DNA of 64,000 nucleotides from Prorocentrum cordatum (Eukaryota; Sar; Dinophyceae; Prorocentrales; Prorocentraceae), in NCBI GenBank assembly GCA_963575745.1, contig CAUYUJ010014002.1:1142323-1206322 (forward strand), read 5' to 3'. The translations under genes and the position numbers were made by a program. The notes beneath the pieces are model-generated. The model saw only the letters and a program-made list of their open reading frames with translations, made no database searches and was not told the DNA's origin. Within the stretch, counting starts at the first letter, position 1; every line of letters starts with the position of its first letter. Shown here one piece after another: positions 1 to 10,254 of the stretch.

Positions 1-32
<32 letters not shown>

Positions 33-50
33 GCTACGACGACTACTACT

Positions 51-124
<74 letters not shown>

Positions 125-243
125 TACTACTACTACTACTACTACTACTACGACTACGATTATTACTCTACTACTACTACTACTATTACTACTACTACTA
201 CTACTACTACTACCACTGCTACTACTACTTTACTACTACTAGT
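1..243. repeat. CTA/ACG trinucleotide microsatellite
   Basis: Blocks of (CTA)n, (ACG)n and (CTA)n again fill the start of the window, with a few interruptions. Reading frames here give only homopolymeric Tyr, Val or Ser runs, so they are not genes. The repeat may continue to the left of the window. Confidence 0.95.
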
Positions 244-362
244 AGTACAGCTATAACGACAACTGCAACTACACTTATTACAACAGGCATAGCTCGCGCC
301 GCGGCGTCCCACTTCAGCCACGCACCCAGGCACGCTGTAAGACCGTTCGGCGCCCACACATA

Positions 363-578
363 ACATATGTGTATATATATATATACATCTACATACGTAC
401 ATATACACACTCACATACATACATACATACATGCAGGTGTACAGGTATGAATATACATATATGTATATATACATACACATATATATATAGATATCTATAT
501 CTATCTATCTATCCATCGATCTATCTATCTATCGATCGATCTATCTATCTATCTAGCTATCTATCTATATATGTACAG
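363..578. repeat. TA, ACAT and CTAT microsatellite cluster
   Basis: Short blocks of (TA)n, (ACAT)n and (CTAT)n with ATCG interruptions follow one another. The tract is AT-rich in a GC-rich neighbourhood. No coding signal is visible. Confidence 0.9.
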
Positions 579-589
579 AAAGATCCCCA

Positions 590-1650
590 TTTAGAGAACA
601 CTCCCGACACTGCGCCCCCTGGCCTCCCAGAGAGGCCCCCAAACGCCCCAGGACGGCCTAAGAAGCCCAAAGAGCCCCCAGACCGCAAGAAAACAGTCCA
701 AGACGCTGTCAAGCAGCTCAAAAAAGCCTTCCGACGGCTTTCCAGGCTCCCAGGATCGCCGAGGAGTTAACCAAAAGGCCGAGGCAAGAGGCCTCCGAGA
801 GGCGTCCTGGGAAAACCCGAAGACCTCAAACAATGTTGATTGTCATCCGAGACAGCCGAAGAGGCCCCCAAGAGAGCCCAAGGCGGCCCCAGAGAGCTTC
901 AAGATTGCCCAAGAGTTGCCCAAGACGGGCCAAGAATGCTTCAGGACTGCTCCAAGTAGGCCCGAGGGCGGGAGCACGAGGCCCCAACATGCCCCCGAGA
1001 AGCCTCCAGGACCCCCCAGAGGCCCCCAACACAGGCCCCAGACCCCTGACAGCCGCAAACAAACAGCCCCACGAGGCCCCCCAAAAAGCCCAAGAGAGCT
1101 CCGAGAGCCGCCCCGAGAGGGCCCGAAGAGGTCAATCGTTGATTCGCACGTGTTGTTTCGATGTTTTTTGGCCATCTCGCGTTTTCGAGCTTCCCACGCT
1201 CGAAGGCAGCCGAAGAGGCCCCACAAGACCGCCCCAGGCAGCCGAAGTGGCCCCCAAGAGAGCCCACGGCGGCCCCAGAAAGGCCTCAAGACTGCCCGAG
1301 AGACGGGCCAAGAGCGCCCCGGGACAGGCCCAAGATGGCCCTGAGAGCGGAAGCGGGGGGGCCCCAGGAGGCCCCCAGGAGGGCTCCAGACCCTTTGAGG
1401 GGGGAGCCTCGTGGGGCCCAGGGGGAGCCCCACGAGGCTCCCCCCCAAAAAAGCCCAGGAGAGCCCGAGGCGGCCCCGGAGAGCCCCAGGACTGCCCAAG
1501 AGGCGCCCAGCACGGGCTAAGAACACCGCAGGACCGCTCAAAAGGGGCTCGAGGGAGGGAGCGGGAGGCCCCAGCAGGCCCCCTAAGAGGCCTCCAGGAC
1601 CCCCACGGGCCTCCTTCAAAAATGCACCAACAAGCAAGCAAAAGGTCCAA
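590..1650. repeat. Degenerate GGCC-type 11-nt repeat, long copy
   Basis: About 1 kb is built from degenerate units of the type CCCCAAGAGGC, roughly 11 nt long, with purine-rich spacers. It gives open frames rich in Pro, Arg and Gly on both strands, up to 319 and 379 codons, but their composition only mirrors the repeat. The same family recurs at about 3960-4330, 38370-38880 and 48010-48140 in the complementary orientation. One non-repetitive island lies near 1130-1200. Confidence 0.75.
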
Positions 1651-1659
1651 GCGATATAA

Positions 1660-2046
1660 AGAATATATATATAAATATGTGTGTATGCATGCATGCATGC
1701 ATGCATGCATGTATGTATGTATGTATGTATGTATGTATGTATGTATGTATGTATGTATGTATGTATGTATGTATGTATGTATGTGTGTGTAGGTAGGTAG
1801 GTAGGTAGGTAGGTAGGTAGGTAGGTAGGTAGGTAGGTAGGTAGGTAGGTGTGGATGGATGGATGGATGGATGGATGGATGGATGGATGGATGGATGGAT
1901 GGATGGATGGATGGATGGATGGATGTACGTACGTATGTATGTATGTATGTATGTATGTATGTATGTATGCATGTATACACACATATATTTATGTATGTTT
2001 GTATGTATGTATGTATGTATATATATATCGAGAGAGAGAGAGAGAG
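1660..2046. repeat. Tetranucleotide microsatellite block (GCAT, GTAT, GTAG, GGAT, GA)
   Basis: Consecutive tracts are (GCAT)n at 1686-1710, (GTAT)n to about 1782, (GTAG)n to about 1848, (GGAT)n to about 1923, then mixed GTAC/GTAT and (GA)n at 2030-2046. Each tract appears to grow out of the last by one base change. Tyr/His/Met/Cys-rich frames here are artefacts. Confidence 0.95.
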
Positions 2047-2059
2047 ATTTACACAAAAG

Positions 2060-3160
2060 GTTGCATAAAAACATGGAGCGCGTTAGCGTACAATCCCCAG
2101 ACCCCTGAGAGGCTACGAAAGAAATAGGCGGCCCCAACAACAGCCCCGGAGAGGCCTCAAAACTGGTTCTTGGGCAGGCCTCTGAGGCCCCTCCGATGCC
2201 TGCGCGCTACGTGTTCATTAGGAGGCCAGACTTTTAAACAAGGAATGCTGGCGATTCCCTTCTTTTCTGAACTTCACCCCGAGCCCCATCAAGGCATCGG
2301 GGTCACATTTCAAAGATTGTCCGGGAGTGCAGTTGAACTCTCTGACGCTGTTTTGGACCTCTCTTGGGTCCTCGTCGTGTCCTCTTGGCTGCCCCGGAAT
2401 AAGGCCGTCAAACATCGAGGTCCCATGAGTTCACCGATCCAGCCTGGCTAGAACTTCAGCGCGCGTCAAGAAGGAACAAAAAGAGAGGACATCCTCAAGC
2501 CTTTTCGAACGCTTCGATTTACGATGGTTGCACAGCAGTCCTGGTTCTAGTAGGGAAGAAATGCTTTGCCTCAAGGTGGCCCCAACGTTCTCCCAAAGGC
2601 TCTCGAGGCGCCCCCCAGATGCCTTCAGAGACTCCCGGGAGGCTCCGAGGAGGCACCAAGCTTTCCAAGAGGCCCCGAAAGACACCAAGGACGCCACGAG
2701 CATGCACCCAGGAGACTTCTCACCCACAGCCCAGGCCCGGCAGTTCCAAAACGTGGAAGTTCCACAATTCGTTATCTTTTCTGGTTTAAATTCGACCCGA
2801 CCCCCCGGATGGGCTCCAATCGGCGTCACCCCAACATACTTATACTACATGTGCGTCGCCCCCTCAGGGGCGACGCGCGCACCGAGAAATCTTATAGTAT
2901 ATGCGTCGTGGCGGGCGCTTTCTGGCCACACCGCTCGGGAAACGATATATTACAAGATAGGTATACTATATGTTTGGGTCGGACGCGCGCCTCCAAGGAG
3001 AACAAATAGTACTAGTATGTCCTTGTGCCTCCCATCCAAATCATCGAAAACCTGAAGGCACTTGATGGTTGCTGCGTTACCGAATTTTTCCCCTTGAGAA
3101 ACCTCCGAGGCCTGAGCAGGGCAGGGCCTCCAAGACCGTCCCCAGATGCACGGAACGTCA
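2060..3160. other. Low-repeat stretch without a clear gene
   Basis: The first part continues the GGCC-type sequence. Around 2220-2450 both strands read as moderately protein-like (about 65-90 codons), but there is no splice or start evidence to choose between them. A short palindrome of CCCCTCAGGGGCGACG type sits near 2860. Nothing here is firm enough to call a gene. Confidence 0.4.
2415..2465 (+). repeat. Short dispersed repeat, copy 1 (GATCCAGC...CTAGAACTTCAG)
   Basis: A segment of about 50 bp ending in CTAGAACTTCAGCGCGCG matches 3165-3217 at most positions. In this copy the downstream arm of the hairpin seen in copy 2 is missing. Confidence 0.7.
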
Positions 3161-3164
3161 ACAC

Positions 3165-3236
3165 TCGAGATTTTATGAGTTCGCCGATCCAGCTAAGCTA
3201 GAACTTCAGCGCGCGAGAAGCGCGCGATGCTTCTAG
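3165..3236 (+). repeat. Short dispersed repeat, copy 2, with CTAGAA/TTCTAG hairpin
   Basis: This copy continues into an imperfect palindrome at 3198-3236. CTAGAA pairs with TTCTAG, and CGCGCG pairs with CGCGCG around an AGAAG loop. A related core, GCGCGCGAAGCGCGCG followed by TTCTAG, lies at about 47707-47731. It could be the relic of a small inverted-repeat element; the function is unknown. Confidence 0.65.
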
Positions 3237-3313
3237 TGTATATATACATATACATATATATATATGTATATATATGTACATATTTATATGTATGTATACA
3301 TGTATCTTTACAG

Positions 3314-3506
3314 AGCGAGGAACTTGTCAGGGACATCATGCAGAAGCTCGACCCCCAGCTCAGGAGCATCGTGCAGGCACACCCCGAGCTTACGCCGAAG
3401 CTGCGGGGGGCCATCGACGAGGAGCTGAGCACGAGAGGGCCCACGATGACGCCGCAGGCTGCGCAGGAGTTCAAGGCGGGCCTGATGGGAGAGCTGGAGG
3501 AGACCA
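3314..3506 (+). CDS. Candidate internal exon of an unidentified gene
   Basis: A 64-codon open segment begins SEELVRDIMQKLDPQLRSIV and ends near GELEE. Most codons end in G or C, the dinoflagellate coding signature, and the predicted protein is amphipathic with balanced composition. It starts right after a TTTACAG acceptor at 3307-3313 (phase 0), and a GTAACG donor follows at 3507 (phase 1). The upstream sequence is a TA microsatellite, fitting an intron. The reading frame stays open past the donor into a GA-repeat-coded tail, which is probably intronic. I do not recognise the family. No neighbouring exon was found with confidence, so it may be an orphan exon or pseudogene piece. Confidence 0.5.
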
Positions 3507-3519
3507 GTAACGGGCCTAT

Positions 3520-3955
3520 TTCCCACGACTTGAGAGAGAGAGAGAGGGGATAGAGACAGAGAGAGACTACAGAAAACAGTGACTCGATCATCGTCTTTGG
3601 AATTGCGCGTGCTGCTCAAGAGCATGATTCACGCTTCGCGTATCCTACCGGCGGTTCGGCACCTTCCTCATCGTGTTCCCTGAGCCGCAGTGTGGTGTCC
3701 TTCGCGCCATTTTGGCCGCGCCGAGCTCCGTCCCGCTGTGTGCCTGGCGCGGCTCGCATTTTTGTTATTCCTTCAGCCGGTGGCACAGCCTGCCCTTGCT
3801 TGCCCGGCGTTCGACCCGTTTCGCGCGCCCGCGTACCGAAAATCCCGGCCGGCCGTTCAGGAACGTTGATCACATGAGAGCTGACGCGGGAAGCGACGAA
3901 GAGGCACACATAGTACAAGAGAGCGGGCAGGCAGGAGGAACAGAGAGATTTTTGG
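3520..3955. other. Unassigned stretch after candidate exon
   Basis: A GA-rich run (3530-3565) is followed by unique sequence with several short open frames, none with clear codon bias. The string GCCATTTTGGC near 3710 resembles part of the spliced leader but extends no further. No supported gene. Confidence 0.4.
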
Positions 3956-3959
3956 GAGC

Positions 3960-4330
3960 AAGGGGGTGGCCTTGGAGGGCCTCTCCGGGCCATCCTTGCG
4001 GCCTTTGAGCGAGGATGGGGCGAACCGCCTCTCGGGCCCTCGTGCGGCGCTCTCGTGGCCGTCTTGGGGCCGTCGTGGGGCCTTCTTGCGGCCCTCTTGG
4101 GGGCTCTCTCGGGGCCCTCTCGGGGGCCTTGCGAGGCCCCCTGGGGTCATCTTGAGTAGGGCGTCGATAAAGGGGGGGGGGTCCTAGATTTCCCTCTCCT
4201 CCCCGGGGCGATCAAATGCCCCTCTCTGGGCGCTCTTGGGTGCTCTTGGAGTCTTTATGGGGGCATCTTGGGCCCCTCCCAGGGGCTCTCTTGGGCCATC
4301 TGGGCATCTCTTGAGCCTCAAAGGCGCATC
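3960..4330. repeat. GGCC-type 11-nt repeat, complementary copy
   Basis: Units such as GGGGCCCTCTT and GGGGCATCTTG recur about every 11 nt. They are the complement of the 590-1650 repeat. Open frames here are Leu/Gly/Arg-rich shadows. Confidence 0.7.
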
Positions 4331-4824
4331 GGAAGTGGAAGTACGAGAAGGCACGAAATCATAGATTTAGTTTAGTTTTTTGAAACATATGGGCATCTCG
4401 GGAGGGTCCGGGGGGGGGGCTCTGGGAGAACCTGGAACAGTTTTGTGGCCCTCGTCGGGACCTTGGGAGGCATGTCGGAAGTTCTCTTCGGCTATCCTGA
4501 GTCGCCTTGGAGGCCACCTTGTAGCATCGGGTGCCCTCTTGGAACCATCTTGGGCCAAAAAGGACCCTCTGCCAACTCGCGGTCCGCGCCGAAATCAACC
4601 TCAGGGAGGAGAGGGGGAGGGTACCCCTCCACAGTGGAAAGAGAATTTTGGAAAAGAAAGAACGATACCGCTAGACCACCTTAGACCAGAGGGCTGGTGG
4701 GTTTCGTACAACATCTGGGCATTTCTTTAACGGCGACGTGTTGATGGTGTCGTCCTACTTGCGTGACATTGTTATTGTCGTTTTCCTCATTCATTCGGCT
4801 TTCCTGTGGAATTCGATTCCCCAG
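4331..4824. other. Unassigned stretch
   Basis: Sporadic GGCC-type units continue to about 4560, followed by non-repetitive sequence with no long frame of coding character and no recognisable RNA gene. Confidence 0.4.
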
Positions 4825-5515
4825 GCAGTAGGGATTCTTTTTGTTTTCTGAGGAGCTGGGCCGTGTGAGCGGTTTGGCGGTTATGTTCTTGCCGTCGCCG
4901 CCCCGTCGCTGCTTCGTCGTCGCCCGTCGTCTGGGCCGTGTGGGCGGTCTGGCGGCTATGTTCCTGCCGTCGCCGCCCCGTAAACGCCTCGTCGCCGCCC
5001 GTCGTCTGGGCCGTGTGGGCGGTTTGGCGATGATGTTCCGGTTGTCGCCGCCCTGTCGCCGCCGTCGCCGCTTCTGTTCGCCGCCTCGTCGCCGCCCGTC
5101 GCCGCCGTTGGATTGACCACGTAGGGTGCGGCATAAAAAGAAGGTGCCTGCGGCTCGCTTGTTGATCGCTCACAACATGGAATGAGCCACATATAGTGCA
5201 CAACGTCGATTGCACAACATGTACTGCATATCCACAGATTGCCGAGCCATATATATATATATATGTATATGTATATGTATATTGTCTCACATAGGTTGCA
5301 CATGGAATATTGCACGGCGTAAATTTCACAGCGTAGATTGCACACGATAGATTGCACGACGCAAATTTCACAACACAAAATATACCACATACATTGCACA
5401 ACATAGGCTACTCGACAAAGAGCGCACAACATAGATTGCACCATGTACATTGCACAACATCGATTGCACAACATCGATTGCACCAGATGGACTGCACCAC
5501 GTATATTTTCCTTTC
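4825..5515 (-). repeat. Composite minisatellite element, copy 1
   Basis: Read on the minus strand, the element has a 15-nt minisatellite of TGTGCAATCTATGTT type (5180-5510, broken by a TA microsatellite at about 5248-5282). Next come about three units of a 75-bp GC-rich repeat (about 4859-5080) containing CCGCCAGACCGCCCACACGG, and a tail with TCCTCAGA. The same order of modules recurs in the opposite orientation at 11340-11905. Cys/Tyr-rich and Arg/Thr-rich frames simply translate the repeats. Confidence 0.75.
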
Positions 5516-5699
5516 TAAAATAGTATTAGATATTACCCCCCTGGAATTAACGGTTCACCTTCTCGTATTGTAATTGACATACGGTTTGGCCCCATCGTCC
5601 ATCCGAAATAAGAAATCATACCATCCCGGGCAGGCCGTTATCCGCCTCCTTCTGATCTTCTGCAACAAATGTTGTGTGCGCACATCAAAAATCAGGAAT

Positions 5700-6285
5700 G
5701 TTGAAGACTCCCTTGCAAAAAAAAGACGAAGTGCACACGCGCGCGTCGTCGCGCGCGCATGCCCGAATCTTTCAAAACTCTAGGTTTCGGAAAGATTTCA
5801 AAATTGAGTGTTGTCCCGAAAAGAAATAAAAACACATGGGGTCGCAATAAGAATTTTCTAAGAACAGCTTGCGTTCGGGTCCTTGCGAATTTTTGCGAAA
5901 ACCATCGGTTTACCAACATGTTCAGTACTTCCTACCAAACGGGCCTTTCGCGCGCGCATGTCGGAATTTCGCTCGAACGCCTCTTCGCGCGTGCTGTCAC
6001 AAGAATCCCTTGCAACAAATGGGACGAAGTACGCTCGCGCGCGTCGTCGCGCGCGCATGCCGAAATCCTTCAAAGACCCTAGGTTTCCTAAGGAATTCCA
6101 CATCGTGTGTCCGGGAAGCATATGAACAACATGGTTTCGCAACGCCAGTATACAAACATGTTTGCGTTCGCGCTCCTGCGAATTCTTAAGAGAACCATCG
6201 GCCTTTCAACATGTTCAATCAATTCGGCCAGCGGGCCTCTCCGCAGGTCGCAATCATTCGAATGCCTTTGCGCGCGTGCGGGGGG
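5700..6285 (+). repeat. Two-copy direct tandem repeat, about 300 bp unit
   Basis: Copy 1 (about 5700-6003) and copy 2 (about 6006-6285) share the ordered landmarks GACGAAGT, CGCGCGTCGTCGCGCGCGCA, TTTCAAA, AACATGTT and a terminal CGCGCGTG. Divergence is high, with many substitutions and small indels, so the duplication is old. CGCG-rich palindromes occur at both unit ends. No coding frame runs through. Confidence 0.7.
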
Positions 6286-6331
6286 GGCACGATCCGCGCC
6301 AAGAAAGAGGACTCCTTGTACAGTGCCGTTT

Positions 6332-6500
6332 TTAATTCATGTTTCTGAGGAGGGCGGCGGTGATATCCATGGCCCAGTCCAGGTTGGTGCCCCACCGGCT
6401 GTCCAGACGCTGGATTCCTGATCCCAGCGGTTTCTTATCCAGTGCCCTTACCGTACTCCAGATGCCCGCGGACTCCAGACTTTTGCCGCCCGCGCTGCAG
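6332..6500 (-). CDS. Candidate C-terminal exon, minus strand, unknown protein
   Basis: About 55 codons read GGKSLESAGIWSTVRALDKK, then an RLDSRWGTNLDWAMDI segment, and end LLRNMN at a TAA. Codon third positions are mostly G/C. A pyrimidine/GT-rich stretch ending GGCTGCAG just upstream on the minus strand could be the splice acceptor. The family is not recognised. It lies 3' of a decayed reverse transcriptase on the same strand, so it could belong to that element or to a host gene. Confidence 0.35.
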
Positions 6501-6812
6501 CCCACCACACACACAATTTTGCAGTAAGATCACGAATTCTGCATAATCGCAACGTCTGTGAACGAGGCATTGCGGTACGCAAGGTTAACAATTCAGATTC
6601 TGATGCCGAATTCAGTGGTCGAGTGTCTCCTGCGGCATGCCATTCGCTGCAACCGCAGAGATGCGAACAAAATACTTGCACCTGGAACCGCTGCGGACGG
6701 TCGATCCGTGATCTGACCATGGCGTTGGGCGCATCATGCGTTCGTCAAGGAAAATGTGTGGGCAGTCGCACACAATCTGCAAATTCATCCAGCGAAAATG
6801 AGACAGCCGTCG

Positions 6813-7576
6813 TTATATCACATTACTAGTCTCAAGTACTGTCTGGACGCATCGACTTCGGACTGTCGTTTGAAGCCCTCCCGTAAAATATTTCACGTAG
6901 TTAAGCGTCTTCGCACGCCGTCCGTTTTGATTCAGGAATTTGCACTGAGCAAGCATGTGTCGGATCACGGCGATTCGAGCACGCTGGACCACTGAGCAGT
7001 GAGAGAGCATACCGAGCATATCACTCCTGAAGTCATGAAGGGTGCAGGCCCAACGAGGGGGGGATCAAAAAGCCTTGAGGCCCAGTCGACACGACGACTG
7101 TGCGCATCAACGATCAGATCTAGCCACTGATGCTTCGAACATCACGGGGTAGATGAGGGCGATGGCCTCGGGCAGGCAATGCCGACACAGGATTCCAGAA
7201 GCCATCAAGAGGTCGTCCACGTGCCGTGCAGATGCGACGATTCCTTCCCATGCGTAGCGGCCAAAATCAAGACGATGCACACGCTGCCGCTCGGTGGACG
7301 ATTCGAACGTCCGCTCAGCGTGACAAAGTACGAGGCCGCCCATGAGTGGACCGTCCATGCGAGCAACGGCCGACCCCACTGCACAGAGCGTCATGGATCA
7401 GAAGGCCTCGTGCGTAGAACGAAGCCAGACTGTGCATCGGCCGTATCGGCGACAGCCCAGGCAGCAGTCATCACCGCGTTCGTGTGAGCAGCCTCGAAAA
7501 ACTGTCCTGCACCCGCGACGACTGTCCAGGGATATGTTGGTCGCTGGCGACGGGGGCAACGGGGGCACACACACAC
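6813..7576 (-). pseudogene. Decayed reverse transcriptase, minus strand
   Basis: Three overlapping frames on the minus strand carry pieces of one RT-like protein. The first piece (about 7391-7576) has a motif-A-like segment WTVVAGAGQFFEAA. The second (7107-7394) has a motif-B-like MDGPLMGGLVLCHAE and the motif-C box ARHVDDLLMASG, with the VDD at about 7212-7220. After a frameshift near 7125 the protein resumes as WLDLIVDAHSRRVDWASRLF, and a last frame (6813-7019) carries a basic C-terminal segment. The xVDD box and following Cys-rich CRHCL are typical of a dinoflagellate RT group known to me only by pattern. Several frameshifts and the Gly at the expected motif-A Asp mean it is dead. Confidence 0.5.
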
Positions 7577-7639
7577 ACATGTTTCTTCGCCGTTGCTGCG
7601 GTGACTGCGCCTTAGCGTATGGTGGTCCCTAGTTTTCCC

Positions 7640-7790
7640 GACCCCTTCCCCAGCGCCAGATTTTCATTTCGAGTTGCTCTTGCGTTGTCCTGGGGCCCAG
7701 CGAGGGCCCCCGGAGGCCGAAAGCGGACAAACATCGCTTGTTTTGAGTTGCTTCACGACGCGGGCATGTCCGGGCCCTCGAGGAGATGAA
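7640..7790 (-). repeat. Dispersed repeat family R, copy
   Basis: Contains the palindromic core GGGCCCAGCGAGGGCCCCC next to GAGTTGC...CGACGCGG landmarks. It matches 8430-8606 in the same orientation and 9950-10135 in the opposite one. Full-length copies are about 180 bp. Confidence 0.6.
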
Positions 7791-7985
7791 CCAGTCGGTG
7801 AAGAACAACCCGGCGCTGCTCGCCATGATTACGCGGCGGCTCGACCAGGGCGGCAGGGCGGTGGCCGCCGCCGCCGCCCCGCCCGTGCCTGCGCTCGCGG
7901 TGGCGCTGCTGCAGAGGCCATGTGGGGCAGCGGCAGCGGGCCGCTGCACGAGGAAACCAAATCAATCCCAAGCCTTGGCATCGCT
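7786..7985 (+). CDS. Candidate short coding segment, unknown
   Basis: An ATG at 7786 opens MNQSVKNNPALLAMITRRLD, followed by an Ala/Pro-rich run encoded by GCC repeats. Third positions are almost all G/C up to about 7915. Beyond that the frame runs into the dispersed T repeat, so the 3' end is uncertain. The family is unknown. Confidence 0.3.
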
Positions 7986-8114
7986 CGGACGTGTGCATCC
8001 TTCCTTCGGCGAGGACCATCGAGGAGCATCCTTGATCATTTGGCGAAAAAACCACGCACCAAACCGAAAAAAAAACACAGGGAATGGACGTCCGAGCGAT
8101 GGCCAGAAACCCAG
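7977..8114 (+). repeat. Dispersed repeat family T, copy 1
   Basis: The landmarks are GGACGTGTGCAT, CCATCGAGGAGC, CATTTGGCGA and GGACGTCCGAGCGATGGCCAG. Copies with the same landmarks lie at 10128-10252 and, more diverged, 12715-12838. This one follows an R copy in inverted order. Confidence 0.65.
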
Positions 8115-8429
8115 AGGATGGCCGGCTGAGACAGCGGTAGTTGGCCATCGGGGGGCTCCTCGTCGCTCGCGGCTGGGCGTGGCTCGGAAGCCGGGTGCGT
8201 TTGTACCCCGGGAGGGTTCCAGGCCCCGAGTTTGAGTTGCTGCTTCATGGTTGCAGGTCGCTCCACTAGCGGAAACGTAAACGTTCGAACCCCCGCGCGG
8301 ATTTCTTGGATCTGCGCCGGGCCTCCCTGGCGGCGCAGCCGCGGCGGCGAGGGCCCCCCAGGAGGCAGGAGGCCCAAGGAGGCCAGAAGCTATGGAAGTG
8401 TGGCGGTGGCGGTGCGCCCCGCTGCCTCC

Positions 8430-8606
8430 CCAGACATGCGACGTCCTGATTTTTTCAATACGGCGTCACCGGAAGTCCAGACCCTTTCCCTCGCGCCGCT
8501 TTGTCATCTTGAGTTGTTTTTTGACGGTCCCTGGGCCCGGCGAGGGCCCCCAGGGGCCGAAAATACGAAAACATTGCCGTCCTGATTTCTTTACGACGCG
8601 GTCATG
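8430..8606 (-). repeat. Dispersed repeat family R, copy
   Basis: Its reverse complement aligns almost end to end with 9950-10135. Shared parts include CCCTCGCCGGGCC, GGACCGTCAAAAAAC and the paired GACGTCG/ATGTCTGG end. This copy is followed by a C homopolymer of 18 at about 8625-8642. Confidence 0.7.
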
Positions 8607-8879
8607 TCTGGGTCCCGCCTTCTTCCCCCCCCCCCCCCCCCCGGGTCCAGCTGGGCGCAGGCAGAGTGACGCCGGCGCATGGGCGCGAGAGCCCAGCGCG
8701 TCTCGCCGCCTTGGCTGCTATGGGTGTCCCCTCCCCTGTCGCCTCCTCGTCTGTTCCCCCCTCCGCGCGCGTATATTCTTTCCTCGCTCCGCTCCAGCCC
8801 CCCTCCCCGTCTCCACCCCCCTCTCATGATGGGCTTGTTTTCCACCACTGCCACCACCAAAAGTTGGAGGGGGAAGAAG

Positions 8880-8998
8880 GAGGAGGAGGATGAGAGGAGA
8901 TGGACGAAGAGGAGGAGGATGAGGACGGGGAGGAGGAGGAGGAGGAGGAGGAGGAGGAGGAGGAGGAGGAGGAGGAGGAGGAGGAGGAGGAGGACCCC
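8880..8998. repeat. GGA microsatellite
   Basis: A (GGA)n run is bordered by GATGAGGAC-type interruptions. Glu-, Arg- or Ser-runs in the frames are artefacts. Confidence 0.9.
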
Positions 8999-8999
8999 C

Positions 9000-9454
9000 T
9001 CCCCCTCCTACTCATGATGGCGGCGGTGGACAACAGCCCGCCAGTTTCCGCCCCCTCTCAGGCGAGGGCGCCCCGGCGCGCGGGCTGGCCGGGCGGCCCG
9101 CCGCTGCAGCGGCGGATCCCTGGCCGCGTTCCTGTGAGGGCCGCCCCCCGTCCGTCGCCGGGGGGGGGACCGCGCCGGGGCGGCGCGCCGCGCGAGCGAG
9201 CGCGGGCGGCGCCCGGCTGCCGCGGGGCCAGCCTGCAGGGGCAACGCTAATTAGGGGGGGGGGATCAGGGGGGGTCCGAGGCGCGAGATTGTCCAGGGTT
9301 TTCGCCACGCCTCAAAGGTTTCCCGGCCTCGGGGTGCTCTCCGTCGGCTGTGCCTCGGCGAGGGCGTTCTGGGGGGTGCCCGGGTCGTCCCGCACCGGCC
9401 GTCGGAGGCCCGAGGCACGCACGGCCCGAGGACGATCCAAGGCGGGAATGGGCT
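9000..9454. other. GC-rich stretch without supported gene
   Basis: Very GC-rich unique sequence with overlapping Pro/Arg/Ala-rich frames on both strands and no splice or start evidence. A G homopolymer lies near 9255. Confidence 0.4.
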
Positions 9455-10135
9455 CACACAGGAAAGAAGATCGCCGCGGAACGTTTTGCCCGTTTTCGGC
9501 CGCTGAGGGCCCTCGCCGCGTCCCGGGACGGTTGAAGAACGGCGCGGGATTCAGAGCGTGAATTACCTACCCCGCTTTCGCTTCCAGGCAAAACCAAGCC
9601 GTACCACGCGCCTCTTCGTCAAGCGGCCTGACCAGTACAGGCTGCAATTTGGCATCGTTTGGTATCTCTTGGAAGCGAGGGTGGTCAAAAGCGAGGTAGG
9701 TTTGTTTTCCCCCAAGGGACAGCAGTCCCGCCCATGGGGAGGGGGCCGGGACCACTGGGGGCCCCGTGGCGGAACAGTCAGGACGCCGCATATGTCCGCC
9801 CGCCCGTCGCCGAGGGCGGCCCGCGAGAGCCCGCCCCGCCCGGGGAGCGTGCGGTTTTTCGCCGTCGCAGGGGCCCGCCGCCGATCCATCGGCGATGCGT
9901 GGCGCCGGTGCCAGTTCGAGGGGTCCCCCCATCGTCTTGGCATCGCTCCCCAGACCTCGGGCGTCTCGAAAAAATCGACACAAAGGTTTTTCATCGTTTT
10001 CGGCCTCTGGAGGCCCTCGCCGGGCCTCGGGACCGTCAAAAAACGACTCGGGATGAAAAACCGGTCCCGGGGAAGTGGTCGGAAGGTTGGGGGCCCGTGT
10101 CTCGAAAAAATCGAGACGTCGGATGTCTGGGTCGG
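9455..10135 (+). repeat. Dispersed repeat family R, partial and full copies
   Basis: A partial copy (about 9470-9560) and a full copy (about 9950-10135) share CGTTTTCGGCC, CCCTCGCCG and CGGGACGG/CGGGACCG. The full copy is bounded by CTCGAAAAAATCGA at both sides (9968-9981 and 10101-10115), a short near-direct repeat that may mark its borders. Between the two copies the sequence is unique. Open frames of 330-390 codons through here on both strands are Arg/Pro-rich shadows. Confidence 0.6.
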
Positions 10136-10252
10136 ACGTGTGCATTTTTCCCTTCGGGGGGGACCATCGAGGAGCATCCTTGGTCATTTGGCGAGAAAAC
10201 CACGCACGGAACCGAAAAAAGCGCACAGGGAACGGACGTCCGAGCGATGGCC
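10128..10252 (+). repeat. Dispersed repeat family T, copy 2
   Basis: This copy directly abuts the full R copy and matches 7977-8114 through the final GGACGTCCGAGCGATGGCCAG. The adjacency suggests R and T are parts of one longer mobile unit that is often fragmented. Confidence 0.6.
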
Positions 10253-10254
10253 AG

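Noticed and set aside
3705-3722. GCCATTTTGGC resembling SL
   Set aside because: Only 11 bases match, with no flanking SL sequence or adjacent start codon.
8270-8310. GTTCGAACCCC resembling a tRNA B box
   Set aside because: No A box at the right spacing and no cloverleaf could be drawn. No tRNA or rRNA gene was recognised anywhere in the window.
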